The notes under the pieces were generated by a model. That model was not told where the DNA came from and did not search any database. It saw nothing but the letters and a program-made list of their open reading frames with translations. The position numbers and the translations under genes were made by a program. Shown in pieces: positions 22,006-32,755 of a stretch of 64,000 nt of DNA. Source of the stretch: Mycoplasma sp. CSL7475-4. Lineage in GTDB: Bacteria > Bacillota_I > Bacilli_A > Mycoplasmatales > Metamycoplasmataceae. The stretch lies in contig NZ_JANUYA010000001.1 of NCBI RefSeq assembly GCF_024834065.1, forward strand, positions 1-64,000, read 5' to 3'. Within the stretch, counting starts at the first letter, position 1, and every line of letters begins with the position of its first letter.

Positions 22006-24147
22006 CTATATTAGCATTAGCAATACACCGGCAATCATGACGCTGAGTGCAATTCCTAATAAAGTGATATATACGTTTCTTAATTTTTTTTGTTTGATAG
22101 TTTTTATGTTTAGAGAAATTAAGATAATAAATAGTGCAAAGACCAGTGAACCCAACACAAGTGTTGAAATACCAAGTTGCTTTTTAATATTCTCAACTTT
22201 CGCTTTTCTTTCGCCGTTTTGTTTCAATGCTTCTTGATATGCAGCATCATATTCTTGATAATTGCTATCGGTTACTTCTACCGAATTGGCCAATGTTCTT
22301 AAGATAGCAAAGTTTTTGCGCACGCCACTAACTTGATTTAAATATTGATTATATCAATCGTCAAGATTACGTGGTTTTGCTTCGGCATTTGCTTTTAATA
22401 AAGAAACATCACGAGTGGTTTTATTGAAAAATTTATCAATTGTGGCAATTGTGTAATCGGTATTGTTATTAAGTTTAGATTTAAATTCTTTGTTCATTAA
22501 ATCAAGGTTTTTAATGATTATTTTTTTATTCAATCTAAATACATCGACCTGGTATCTTTGAACAAAAGTATCATATGCCTTAGGAATTGCAACCCAAGTT
22601 TTTGAATCGTTAAATCTAGTTGCAGAAATAAATGAAATAAACATTAATCTTGCCTGTTTAGCTACTGCCTTAAAAGATTTTTCGTCAGTAACATTATTGA
22701 TTTTTTGTCTTCAGTTTTCAATTTCTTTTTCTTGTTCATTAACAAATATGTCTGAATAAATTGATTTAACAAATAAATCAACCATACCAAAAAAAGTATT
22801 AGCTAAAACTGAGTCACTTAGTTTTTTATATTCAATATTTTCGTCTAAGCCCAGTGATTCATAGAAACGCAATACAGTGTTTTTTATTGATTCTATGTTT
22901 GTGTAACGAATTTTTTGTAATATAGGATCATTGTTGTTTGTAAAATTGAATTCAACGTTATATACACGTTTTAGATTAGGTTTACTTTTTTCAAACACAG
23001 CAACTTTTGCTTGCCCATTTTGAACTGCTTCGACTTCATATTCAAAACGTGTATTGATTGGGTTATTGAAGAAGAACACACCTTTTGCCTTAGAAATAGC
23101 TAAGGCATTTAATTCAGCCAGTGATTTGTTTGCGTGTTCAGCACGCACAAAGGGAACTAAACTTGGGATGGCTTCAGCAATAGTATTTGGTGGTACCACT
23201 TCAGGTTCTGAAGGTGCATTATCATTAGGCACTAATGGTGGCACATTGGGTGGTGATGTTTGTTCTTGTTGTTTTTGTTGTTCAGGAACAAATTCTTGGT
23301 TTTGTGTTAAGTCAAAATCAACAAAACGTGGCTTAATTTTTGCTACTATATAGCTATTTCACGAGTCAAAACCTTTTGGTGTTGTTACACTAAAACCATT
23401 GAATGTAACTGTATCTTTTGTTACTTTTTCGTGTCTTAATTCAATATCTTTATCAAGCAATAAAACGTCAGACTCATTGAAAGAAATTTCCATCGATCTT
23501 TTCAATAATTCATCGGTATATTTACGAATAGTTTTTTCGAAAAAATCTCGATCGGTAAAGTTTTTTTCATTTGATGTCTGAACCTTAATATCAGTCTCAG
23601 GATTAGATACGACTCTTTCGTATTTAGCATCAACATCAGTCACGCTCTTAGCACCAAAAATTACATTATCGTAAATTTTTCCGTTATATTCAACGCTACC
23701 ACGATCATATAATCTCAATTTAGACACTACGTTTGGAAATGTAATGTAAAATCCATATTTATCAGGATTTTGTTTAATATCATCTTTGTTTGCTTCAAAA
23801 AAATCTAATAAAGCATAAAGATAAATTTGTTTTGAAAGCGACTTACGGTACTCTATCTTGTCGTCGTTTTTAAGTTTTAAAATTTCATTTTTAATTGCTC
23901 CAATGACGACGTCAGGCATTTTGGTCAATGCCTCGTTAAGTCTTTGGGTAGTGAAATTTTTAAAGGTTGAAAACGAAGGGTCATAATCTTTTGGTTGTTC
24001 GACTGTGCTATTATCAAATTCATTAGAATTTTCTGTGGAACTAGGTTGATTACTGCTTCCACCTTCACCTACACTAATAACTGCTAATGGCAATGAAAGT
24101 GAAGTTATTGAACCTAATGAATAAATGAATCTTTTTTTTCTACTCAT
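22006..24147 (-). CDS. Large surface/membrane component of the F1-like (X0) ATPase complex
   Basis: This 713-residue protein has a basic N-terminus, a first hydrophobic segment (about 8-25), a large extracytoplasmic region with a Pro/Gln/Glu-rich linker (about 286-315), and two closely spaced transmembrane helices at the end (about 655-710). Five TGA=Trp codons interrupt the standard reading. I chose ATG 24147 because AAGGAG lies six bases upstream, rather than 24168. The gene overlaps the upstream epsilon-like gene by eight bases. The family has no assigned biochemical role that I can read. Position and conservation of such genes in the cluster suggest a link between the F1-like motor and surface substrates such as MIB/MIP. 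Confidence 0.75.
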
Positions 24148-24610
24148 TATAGACTCCTTCATATTCAATTAAAGAAAATTCTAACAACATTTGCACTTCA
24201 AATTTTTTTTGTTTCAACTCGTAGAGTTTAGCAACTTCATCAAGTTTAATACCGATATTTTGACTTGCTGATAGATAATTAATTTGGGCATTTATTGCTT
24301 TTAATTCGTTTTTAAATCGGTTTTTTTCAAAATTATTTTTATCACTGACCATTAACTTAATATTAGAAAAAGTGTTGATTATAATACAGTCATTTTCGAC
24401 AACAATATTAGCGTTTTCGATAAACAAATAAAAATCAGGTTTATTGTTAGATTTTATTTTAATTAAAGTCATCTCGTAGCTAGCTATAGAATCATTTTTT
24501 ATAGTAATTCATTCACCAAATTCACTAATATTTAAATATAACATTGCGTTTTTGAAATTTAAGGAAACATTTGAAAGCGAGTTAATTTGAATGTTAAATT
24601 TATTATTCAT
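24140..24610 (-). CDS. F1-like ATPase, epsilon-like subunit (predicted)
   Basis: The 156-residue protein's first ~85 residues alternate like a beta sandwich, and the last ~60 (FEKNRFKNELKAINAQINYL onward) form two helices. This is the two-part fold of F1 epsilon. Sequence identity to epsilon is too low for a motif-based call; the assignment rests on length, fold pattern and place between the gamma-like and catalytic genes. One TGA=Trp lies near residue 35. It overlaps the downstream gene by eight bases. Confidence 0.6.
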
Positions 24611-24611
24611 T

Positions 24612-25505
24612 TTACTCCTCTCTTTTTTTTCTGAAGAACATAACAATGTCTTCGATTTCTTTTTCACGTTTATATTTAATTATTTTTTTGTTTAATTTAA
24701 GAATATCTTCATCCAATTGTTTAATAATCTGGTTCGTACTAATTAAATTATTTTTAGCGTTATAAAAATACGATTCAATGATTAAAGAGTGGATAGCGTT
24801 TGATAAAAATATGTTTATTTCATTATCAATAAATTCCTCTAAATTAGGGTAAATTTCATATTTTTTAACCGGTTTTAAGATTGGTTGTTTAACTTCATTT
24901 GATAGTTGGTCAACATCAAAGTTTTCTAACGGAAGAACTGTAAAAGCGTTTTTAAAGTTTTTATTGGTATTGATAACAAAACGAACACTGTCATAGCCTT
25001 CATCAATATAAAGATATTTAATTAAAAAAGTCAATTCTTTGGCAATATTCATTTTCGCTTCATTTTGTTTAAATGATTTAATTAAATTCAACTTATTGTT
25101 ATCGACAAAATCAATAGCCTTATCTCCAATTGCTATAAAATCGGCTTGAACTTTTTTCACATTTTGCAAAATCATTTTTTCATAACGTGTGTACGAGTCT
25201 GTTGAGTGTTTTTGTTCTTCAGTTAAATAAATTCACAACTCACGTTTTTTACCAAATATCTTTCTTAACATTTTGCTAACAAAAGCATTAGTGAATGATT
25301 TTTTCTGAATAAAATTGTTTTTAATATTGTATTCTTTGCGCAAATTGGTTATTAAATTTTTGTTTGTTAAAGCATTATCAACATAAAACCTTAGCTTTTT
25401 GTTCAGCTTCATAATCTCAATCAACAAAATATTTTTATCATTATTAACACGAGTATAGATGTTTTCTAAACTCATTTTTTTCTGTTCAATTTTCTTAAAA
25501 TGCAT
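24612..25505 (-). CDS. F1-like ATPase, gamma-like subunit (predicted)
   Basis: The 297-residue protein has long helical N- and C-terminal segments (start MHFKKIEQKKMSLENIYTRV, end KKIIKYKREKEIEDIVMFF) around a mixed central domain. Length and layout match the coiled-coil rotor subunit gamma. One TGA=Trp lies near residue 91. It starts two bases after the upstream stop. The assignment is structural, not motif-based. Confidence 0.6.
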
Positions 25506-25507
25506 AG

Positions 25508-26035
25508 TTATTCCTTAATTGTTGATAGCATTTCTTTGCTAAATGACAATTTCAAATTATTAGATTGTTTCGAACGATACAAAATCGTATTAGGAATAAC
25601 TTCTACAAAACCACCTTTATCAATCAATTTATCTATTTCTTGATTTAATTTAACTAAGTATCTTGAAACTGAAAGTTCAGGGTCGTGAGAAAGAACAACA
25701 ACATCATTAGACGATGATTCTTCTTTAGTTAATATTGGCAATAAAATATGTTGGCTAAATTTAATTATTCTGCCAAAACTGATAATGAATTTATTAAAAA
25801 TAATGTCATATTTTTTGCTAAGTGCTAATTGAACTCTCTCTTCGATAGTTTTGAAGACTTTAGATTCAAAACCTTCGCCAATCGAAAGTAATATTGATGC
25901 GTGCAATTGTTGAAAAGAAATAAAATTTTTGCTTTGTCTTTTTTGTTCGTAAGCATCATACAAATTGAATAATGTTAATTCAGTTTGCAATTTTAGATTA
26001 TGAAGTTCTTTTTTGGAAATTTTGCTATTTTTCAT
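25508..26035 (-). CDS. Small soluble subunit of the F1-like ATPase cluster
   Basis: The 175-residue predominantly helical protein has no signal or transmembrane segment. I do not recognise a family from sequence. In this cluster the position between the 12-TM protein and the gamma-like gene suggests a stator- or delta-like linker, but that is inference. The ATG overlaps the end of the upstream 12-TM gene by 11 bases, indicating coupled translation. Confidence 0.6.
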   Translation of the reverse strand: MKNSKISKKELHNLKLQTELTLFNLYDAYEQKRQSKNFISFQQLHASILLSIGEGFESKVFKTIEERVQLALSKKYDIIFNKFIISFGRIIKFSQHILLPILTKEESSSNDVVVLSHDPELSVSRYLVKLNQEIDKLIDKGGFVEVIPNTILYRSKQSNNLKLSFSKEMLSTIKE

Positions 26036-27500
26036 CTTTTACCTCGTTTTTATAGATTGATTTTGCGTTGTTGATTTTGAAAATTACTATTCAGAATTGT
26101 GCGATTGCGGCAATTAAGAATGCAATAGAAATACTTACCTGAATAATTGCGAATATTTGCGGAATACTTAAACTTGAGTTAATGAAACTTAATTCATTAT
26201 TGCCATTTGATATTAGCAATTGAGAAAAGCTAAATATGCTTAAAACGATAACGCTAATAATTGTCAATAAAATAATGAAAATAATACTTGTTTTGGCTGG
26301 TGAGTAATTCTTATACATAAATATCGCAAGAATAATAAGCGAAGAAATTATTGAGCTAAATAAAACGATAAGGTTAATTTTGGTATCAGTTGATTTCAAT
26401 GAAAAAATTGCAAATGCTAGTCAAAGAATAGTATTAAATGAGGCAAATATCAATGTGTTCATTAAAATCCCTTTGTTTCTAAATTTAGGAATAACATTGA
26501 TAACAAAATAAGTTACAAAGAGTAGAACAGGAACTAAAATAAATAGCAATGATAAATAATTATTAGTTTTAACTTCCTCATCAAAAATGTTTCTTGTTGT
26601 TTTTAGTAAAGTCATTATTCTGATGCTTCATAATAGTAAAGCGAATAAAATGATTAGATTGAATAATAACTTTTGTTTTAAGTATTCTTTAGAATATTGC
26701 TTCAATATTAAAATATTAATTTTATCGTAGATAGCAAAGAAGAAAACAAGTGAAAAACCAACAAATAGAGCAATGATTATTGCTAAATTTGCTGCTTTTT
26801 TGACCTCAAATAGGTCTTTAAATCAATTAGCAAATTTATTGTCTTGTAATAATAATTTTCCACTTGAACTTCAAGCAAAAAAGATTGTTATTGCGATGAT
26901 GAATAATGCAAATTTAAATACTTGGGAAATGATTAAAATATTGCGATTACCACCGTTGATAGGATCACTTTTTCTTTTTAGATAAAAATTAAATATTGAG
27001 TGTGTAAAATCACTTAAAAATGTAACCAATAATAAGACAGATGTTGCAATAAAGGTGTCTTTAGTGATAAACGAATGAAAGAAGAATAACAAGAAAAATG
27101 CAGTCAATGAAATCAGTGTATAAGATATAAATCAAGGTCAATAATATTGAACTTTTTCTTTGTTTAACCTTAAATCTCCAAATGCTTTTGAAAAAGGATA
27201 AATGAAGACGAAAAGCAGTAATGTCATTCTAATAAAAACAATAGCGTTTATCTCTTTATAACTAGCGTTGGTGCTATTAAAATAAATTCCGTAGTTATTT
27301 TTTACACCACTAATTTTTTCAATAATTTCAATACTTAATAAGGTTTTATCTGCAAAAAGAAATAACAAAAGAGTTGTGATAAAAAGCAAAGATATCAGTA
27401 CTCATTGGTAAATTTTAGTCGAAATATTTCTCTTTTGTTTATTGAGCAAAGACTGATAATCATCATAAACACGCTTATTATCAATTTTAGTGTCTAACAT
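26025..27500 (-). CDS. 12-transmembrane protein of the F1-like (X0) ATPase cluster
   Basis: The 491-residue protein was rebuilt across many TGA=Trp codons; in standard code it breaks into four small pieces. I count about twelve hydrophobic helices, with very few charged residues in the second half and a short basic/acidic cytoplasmic tail (KNEVKDEK). It shares nothing obvious with F0 subunits a, b or c: there is no helix with the conserved ion-binding carboxylate pattern of c, and no conserved Arg helix of a. It is therefore the candidate membrane base (X0) of the extra ATPase. First of the seven ATPase genes, 20 bases after the MIP stop. Confidence 0.8.
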
Positions 27501-27520
27501 GTCAAATTCCTTTCTGCAAG

Positions 27521-30136
27521 CTATTGGGTTGCTTTTTTATTCAATAAATCTTGTGTATTAAATTTGAATTCATCAGGAATGTCGTTGTCTGATACACCAT
27601 TAGCGAACAATTGTGTTTTGAATTGACCACCATATTTTTTCTGTAGTGCTTGTCTATATGAAGTTTTTTGATCTCTTCCGCCACCATAGATTAAGTCATA
27701 TTGCTCTAAATTGTATTTACCATAAGCGCCTCTATAATCTCAACCTTCAGATCTAAATGCAGCAACAAAATCTGTACGTGCATCTTTGATAATAGTGCTG
27801 TGAACGCCAACTAATCTATTGTCTTGATTTCTAACACTCGAGCCAGATGAACCACCAATCGGAACAAAGTGTCTTAGCATGTATTGAAGACCTGAGTTAA
27901 AATATTTGTGAGAATGATAATTATCATCAAGAGTTGTGTAAATATTGTTTCCACGAATTGGGCTAACAATAAAACCATCGTTTAAACCAGGTTTATCAAT
28001 AAATGAACGATAACCAATTTGGTAACTTAAGTAATTTCCTCTATCCAATTTTTCTTTTGGTGTACTTGGTGTTCCGCCTTCCGAAGTTGGCACACTGTAG
28101 TAGAATTGATAATCTGAATTTATTCATAGACTTTCGTATGAGTCTTTTACTCTATATTGATCATGATCGGCATATTTATCTAGGAAGAAATCTTCGGTTG
28201 ATCTTGGGTAACCTAAAGCAAATAGTTGATCTGTTTGTTTAGGTTGAACACCTTTTCTAATAACTAAATCATAATTAATTTTTTCATAGTCTTTTAGATA
28301 TGAATTTCCAAGGAATTTAACTTTTTTGCTTTCGTCTAATTCTGCATAATTATTAGTCATAGCACGAGCTAAGTTTTCAGCTCAATTTCCTGAATTAGCA
28401 GTGACAAAATCATTGCTTATATCATTGTTATTATTTCTAAGAGAAAAAGTATTCTCAGTATCTAATTGTAGTTTTGAAAAATCAATTTCAACCACTGCAA
28501 AATCAATCATTTCTTCAACGCCAGCATACTCTTTTTTATCTTTTTCATCAAGGTATTCAGTTGGAGATGATTTTAGATAGTCAGTACCATCGTAAATTCT
28601 TGTAACAGCTTTTTTAACATTTGGACCACCAAATATATATGTGTCAAAATGAGGATCTAAACCGTTTATTTTTAATTTGGTATTTAAACCAACTTCAGGC
28701 GATGACTTAAGAATGGTAATTCCAAAACCAGTGAAACCTTCACGTTGAAAAATTCTTGCCACGTGTGAGTTTGTACCAAAATATCATTTAGTTGGGTAGC
28801 CACCATTTGCAGGTTTTGCGTAATCTAATATTCACATTGTTCCTGATGAACTAAGATAATTTCTGGCTGAATTTTTTTGTTTTTCAAAATCCTGGATTTC
28901 TTTTTGTCAACCGGCTATAACCGCATCAAAAGTTAATTTTTTAATATTTTCTTCAATGTTTCTATTGATTTCATCGATTTGATTTTGATAACTAGCTCTA
29001 ATTCCGTCTTTATCTCTCTCTGCTGTTTCGGGGTGTTCTAAAGTTTGTTTCAATTCGTATTTAAGATATTCAATTTTTTCTTTTTCAATATTGACAAGAG
29101 CTTCTATGTACTCTGCTAATCTTTGATTTTGATTATTGTTTTTTCACTCAGTCATTTTGGCAATTTTTGCTTGCAATTCATTTATTTCGACTTCAAAATC
29201 ATTGGCGTATGTAAAACTTGCTGACACAGTTTGATAGGCAATATCTCTATATTTTTCATTTGGCAATAAACGAGCTAACCCGATTGATTGGAAAATATTT
29301 CTATCACCTAAAAAGTCTGTTTTTGAGTATTTTGTCGGAACTGAACCAGAGTGGATTGATAAACCGCCAAAACTACCATCAGGATTAAATTTAGGCAAGG
29401 TAAATCCTTTATAAACTCCATCCTCATATGTTGGTATTTTCGCTTCGTCGGCTAAATCATTGAATTTTTGTGCATAAGAAGGGGTGTAATTTAATTCTTC
29501 ACGCACGCTGTTTTCTGGTTGATCGTGATATTGGTGTTTCAATTCGGTTAAATATTCTTCATTATCTAATTTGTATCTTTCCATTTGGTTAGAATTGATG
29601 TATGTGTTTGTTACAACATTTTTTGTTGAATCAAAAGGAATGTTCCCATTACTGTCTGCGCCGTAAGCTGTCTTTTTAAAACCGCTTAAATCAAAACTCT
29701 TAATAATGCTTTTTGTTTTGTCTTTTTTATCAGTAATTTCAATGCTAAATTGAGCTAAACCAGTAATATTTGCGTCCGCTGCAGTATTAACACCTATTAA
29801 GTTAAAATCAAAATTATTTGCTAAATTATTTTTAAAAGTTAAGTGCACTAAATTAGTAGCATCTTTTGACAATGATAGAGCATCAATTTCCGATCTACTT
29901 AAACTTGAATCAAATCCAAAATTAGCGTCAAATAATTCATCAAAACTTAATGATGTTAAATTATCAAAAGAAACATCTTTTGAGTTATTTTGTGTTTGTG
30001 TTGTTGGGGGATTTTTTTGTTTGTTATTGTCGATATCGCTTACACTGTCACTTTTTGCACAAGCTGCAGCAACCATTGGAGTTGTTGCTGATATGCCTAA
30101 AAGTGAAAGCATCAAGTATCATTTTTTAGTTTTCAT
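27521..30136 (-). CDS. mip: Mycoplasma immunoglobulin protease (MIP), DUF31 lipoprotein
   Basis: The 871-residue lipoprotein has a signal peptide with lipobox VAAAC (Cys26). The C-terminal half has the trypsin-like DUF31 fold landmarks: catalytic His in TNSHVARIF (about 456), Asp in MIDFAVVEIDF (about 543) and the nucleophile Ser in GGSSGSSVRN (about 762). The N-terminal half has long helical segments before the protease. It follows MIB by 12 bases with a GAGAGGA ribosome site. In characterised mycoplasmas, MIB binds the light chain and MIP cuts the heavy chain of the captured antibody. The match of order, size, lipobox and triad makes this call strong, although specificity must be tested. 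Confidence 0.88.
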
Positions 30137-30148
30137 ATTTTCCTCTCA

Positions 30149-32473
30149 TTATTGGAATTCAATTCCATTGTCAATTTCAACATCGAAACCAGCGCCGCGT
30201 AATCTATTAATTAATGATTCGCTGTTTGGAATATCCGCTGAAACTAATACTTTACCTGGAAATAAAGGATCTTCATTTCTAGCTAATTCTCTAAAACGTG
30301 CTAAATTAGCAATTGCTCTTGAGTTAATATCTTCATTGATTCTAAAACCGATAGTCGTAGTACCATTTGAAAATTTAATTTTTGGTCTCATCCCTGGTGC
30401 TGGTGGAGCGAAGTTTTCTAGTCCTGGTGAATCTAAATCTTTTGCACCAATTTCAAAATATTTATCATTGTTATAGAATGTTGCTCTCCAAATTTTACGT
30501 GGAGCATTACTTTGTTTAATTTGGTCCTTAAATACTAAGCCGTGTAATGATCTAATTTTAGGCACTCTAGTGAAGTCAAGTCCAGTTGGATAATTGTTGC
30601 CACCTTCATTGTGGTCCACATCTAAACCTGGTCCATACCCACCTTGGAAGAAAGGCTCGTTATTACGAGCATAATATGCCATTCTTAAACCTAGATTTAT
30701 TCTTTCGTATGGATATTGTGAGTTTTCATCGTAATCTTGGGCATCAAAAGCTAATGTGTCAAATGTAATACGTGAAATTGCGGTGACATTATTAGCAAAT
30801 TCTGAACTAACATTGTAGTCATTGGTATTGATTCACTCAGTATTTCTAAGTGAAAGTGGGTTAATACTTCAAATATCAAGTAGAGAATTACCAAGTGTGT
30901 ACAATGCCAATTCTTTAATTCTTTTGTTTTCTAATTCAATTAGAGAACCAGTGTTTGTTGCCCGATCACTAAAGTAAAGTTCAAGCTGTTGTATTTCGTT
31001 TGGCAATTCTCTAAGAATAGGTTTGAATGCTTGGGCACTATCATTTTCACCCATATTTTTTATTCTGTACGAAACAACATTAAGATTTTGTTCTTTAACT
31101 CTTCGAATTAAACGAATAGTTTTATCATAACCGGCAGTATTGGCTGCATCGATTTCTAAAACCAGTCCTTCGTTGATTTGTTTAGGATCATCAATTGGAT
31201 TATTTCTTTTCATTTGAATGATTTTTACACCATCGCCATAGGTTACAATATCTCTAAATGCTTTGTGAGTACGAGTAACATCACTGCTACTTCAACCTGG
31301 ATAAGTCCCGTTTTTGATATCTTCTGGGCTTCTGTTTCATTGAGTATCATAACTGAATACACGACGAGTAAGGTTATCTCTTTTTAATCTCGAAATTGTG
31401 CCATTAAATTCATCAGGCAGATTTCAAACACTTGACTCCAATTCTCCGTTTTCAGTGAAATATGTTTCACGTGGGTCTAAAACATAACCTTGTGCTAAGT
31501 ATTTTTCGGCAGTAGCAGAGATTTTAGTGAATTTATTAAAATCTAGATGTTGATACAATCAAACATATCTTCATTGCTTGCTACCTTGAAAATCCATCGT
31601 GTCATATTGTTGTTTTCCTTCATCGTTAAGAAATTCTTTGACCTTATCACTGTCGAATAATCTGCGTCATTTTCAAAATTCTTTATCTCAATATGCTTGG
31701 TTTTGTCCAATAAAACTATCTATGTTTTTGGCGTTCTTATCTTGGATTTCGCTTATATAACCAACCAAAGTTTTGATTCCCGATCCATTAATACCAACCG
31801 GTGAGTCTTTTGCTTGTTTAATAACACCTTCTCTTAATTCATTAGTAACATCTACGTGAATAATTTTACCGACAGTGTTATTTTGATAAGGGTTGGGGTT
31901 AGTAATTTTGTTACGCACATCATAGTTGTAAACTTGACGTCTTCTTGGTAGTTCAACCTCTGCGTGAACATCAACACCCGCTATCGTTATGTTAGTTAAG
32001 TTGTCTTCGTAGGCAACTTTTTTATCATCATCAAGTATTTGAACATCCGGCTTTGGTTGTGGTTTAGGTGTTGGCTTAATTTCAGGTTTTGGTTTTGGTT
32101 TGGGTTGTTTGGGTTTTGGTTTTGGTGGTTCGGGTTTGGGTTTTGGCTCTGGTTTAGGTTCAGTATCTGTCTTTACAATTTCAATCTTTTTAGGTGGTTC
32201 GGGTTTGGGTTGTGGCTTTGGTTTTGGTTTTTCAATAGGTTTTTCTATTTCTCTAATGTTATTATCAAGGATAGATCTAACGGTATTTTCTAAATCTAAA
32301 TTATCTTTGGGTATGAATTTTTCATTAACTTTTGCATTGCTTTGATAATCGATTGAATCTGCGGGTTTTGACGTGCTGAAATATACAGTTGTTGTAACAA
32401 CTGAGGCTATTGTGACAGTCGATAAAAGCGAAAGAGCTATTTTTTTTGTTTTTTTGTTTTTTAAAAATTTCAT
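30149..32473 (-). CDS. mib: Mycoplasma immunoglobulin-binding protein (MIB)
   Basis: The 774-residue protein has a basic N-terminus and a single signal-anchor helix (about 10-32). A Lys/Pro/Glu repeat tract (about 80-148, PKPEPKPKPEPP type) probably spans the surface, and a large binding region follows. From about residue 420 it shows LRR-like strands (IQQLELYFSD) as in protein M of M. genitalium and MIB family members. Many TGA=Trp codons occur in the middle; all were checked as in frame. It heads the nine-gene operon, directly before mip. A -10 TATAAT lies at 32542-32537. Confidence 0.87.
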
Positions 32474-32536
32474 TTTTACCCCATTAATATTAGACTTATA
32501 GAATATATAGATATTTTATTACTAATTAAAATAAAA

Positions 32537-32542
32537 ATTATA
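32537..32542 (-). promoter_or_regulatory. -10 element of the MIB-MIP-ATPase operon
   Basis: Minus-strand TATAAT lies 63 bases before the MIB ATG, in an A/T-rich region with no clear -35. The intergenic space to nrdE (32474-32755) holds nothing else I can support except the nrdE terminator. Confidence 0.4.
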
Positions 32543-32696
32543 TCAAAAACATTTTTTTAGGCATTTATTAATGACGAATTAGCATTTTTTATGATAAACA
32601 CTTAAAAATAAGAACACTTTAGTTATTTGATAATTTCTATACACAAAATAAAAGTATAAAAATATTCTGTTGTTAATATTTTACACCTAATATTGA

Positions 32697-32724
32697 ATTT
32701 AAAAAGATGCAATATGAATTGCAC
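32697..32724 (-). terminator. nrdE terminator
   Basis: A TGCAAT/ATTGCA stem (32708-32713 with 32718-32723) has an ATGA loop and an A-run on its left, which is a U-run in nrdE RNA. It is modest in strength. Confidence 0.5.
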
Positions 32725-32755
32725 CTATAAAATGTTTAATATTTATGATGAGCGA

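Noticed and set aside
32039..32345. Two plus-strand ORFs rich in Gly/Trp/Phe opposite the MIB repeat tract
   Set aside because: They are antisense readings of the PKPEP codons of MIB; the Gly/Phe bias is the reverse complement of Pro/Lys codons.
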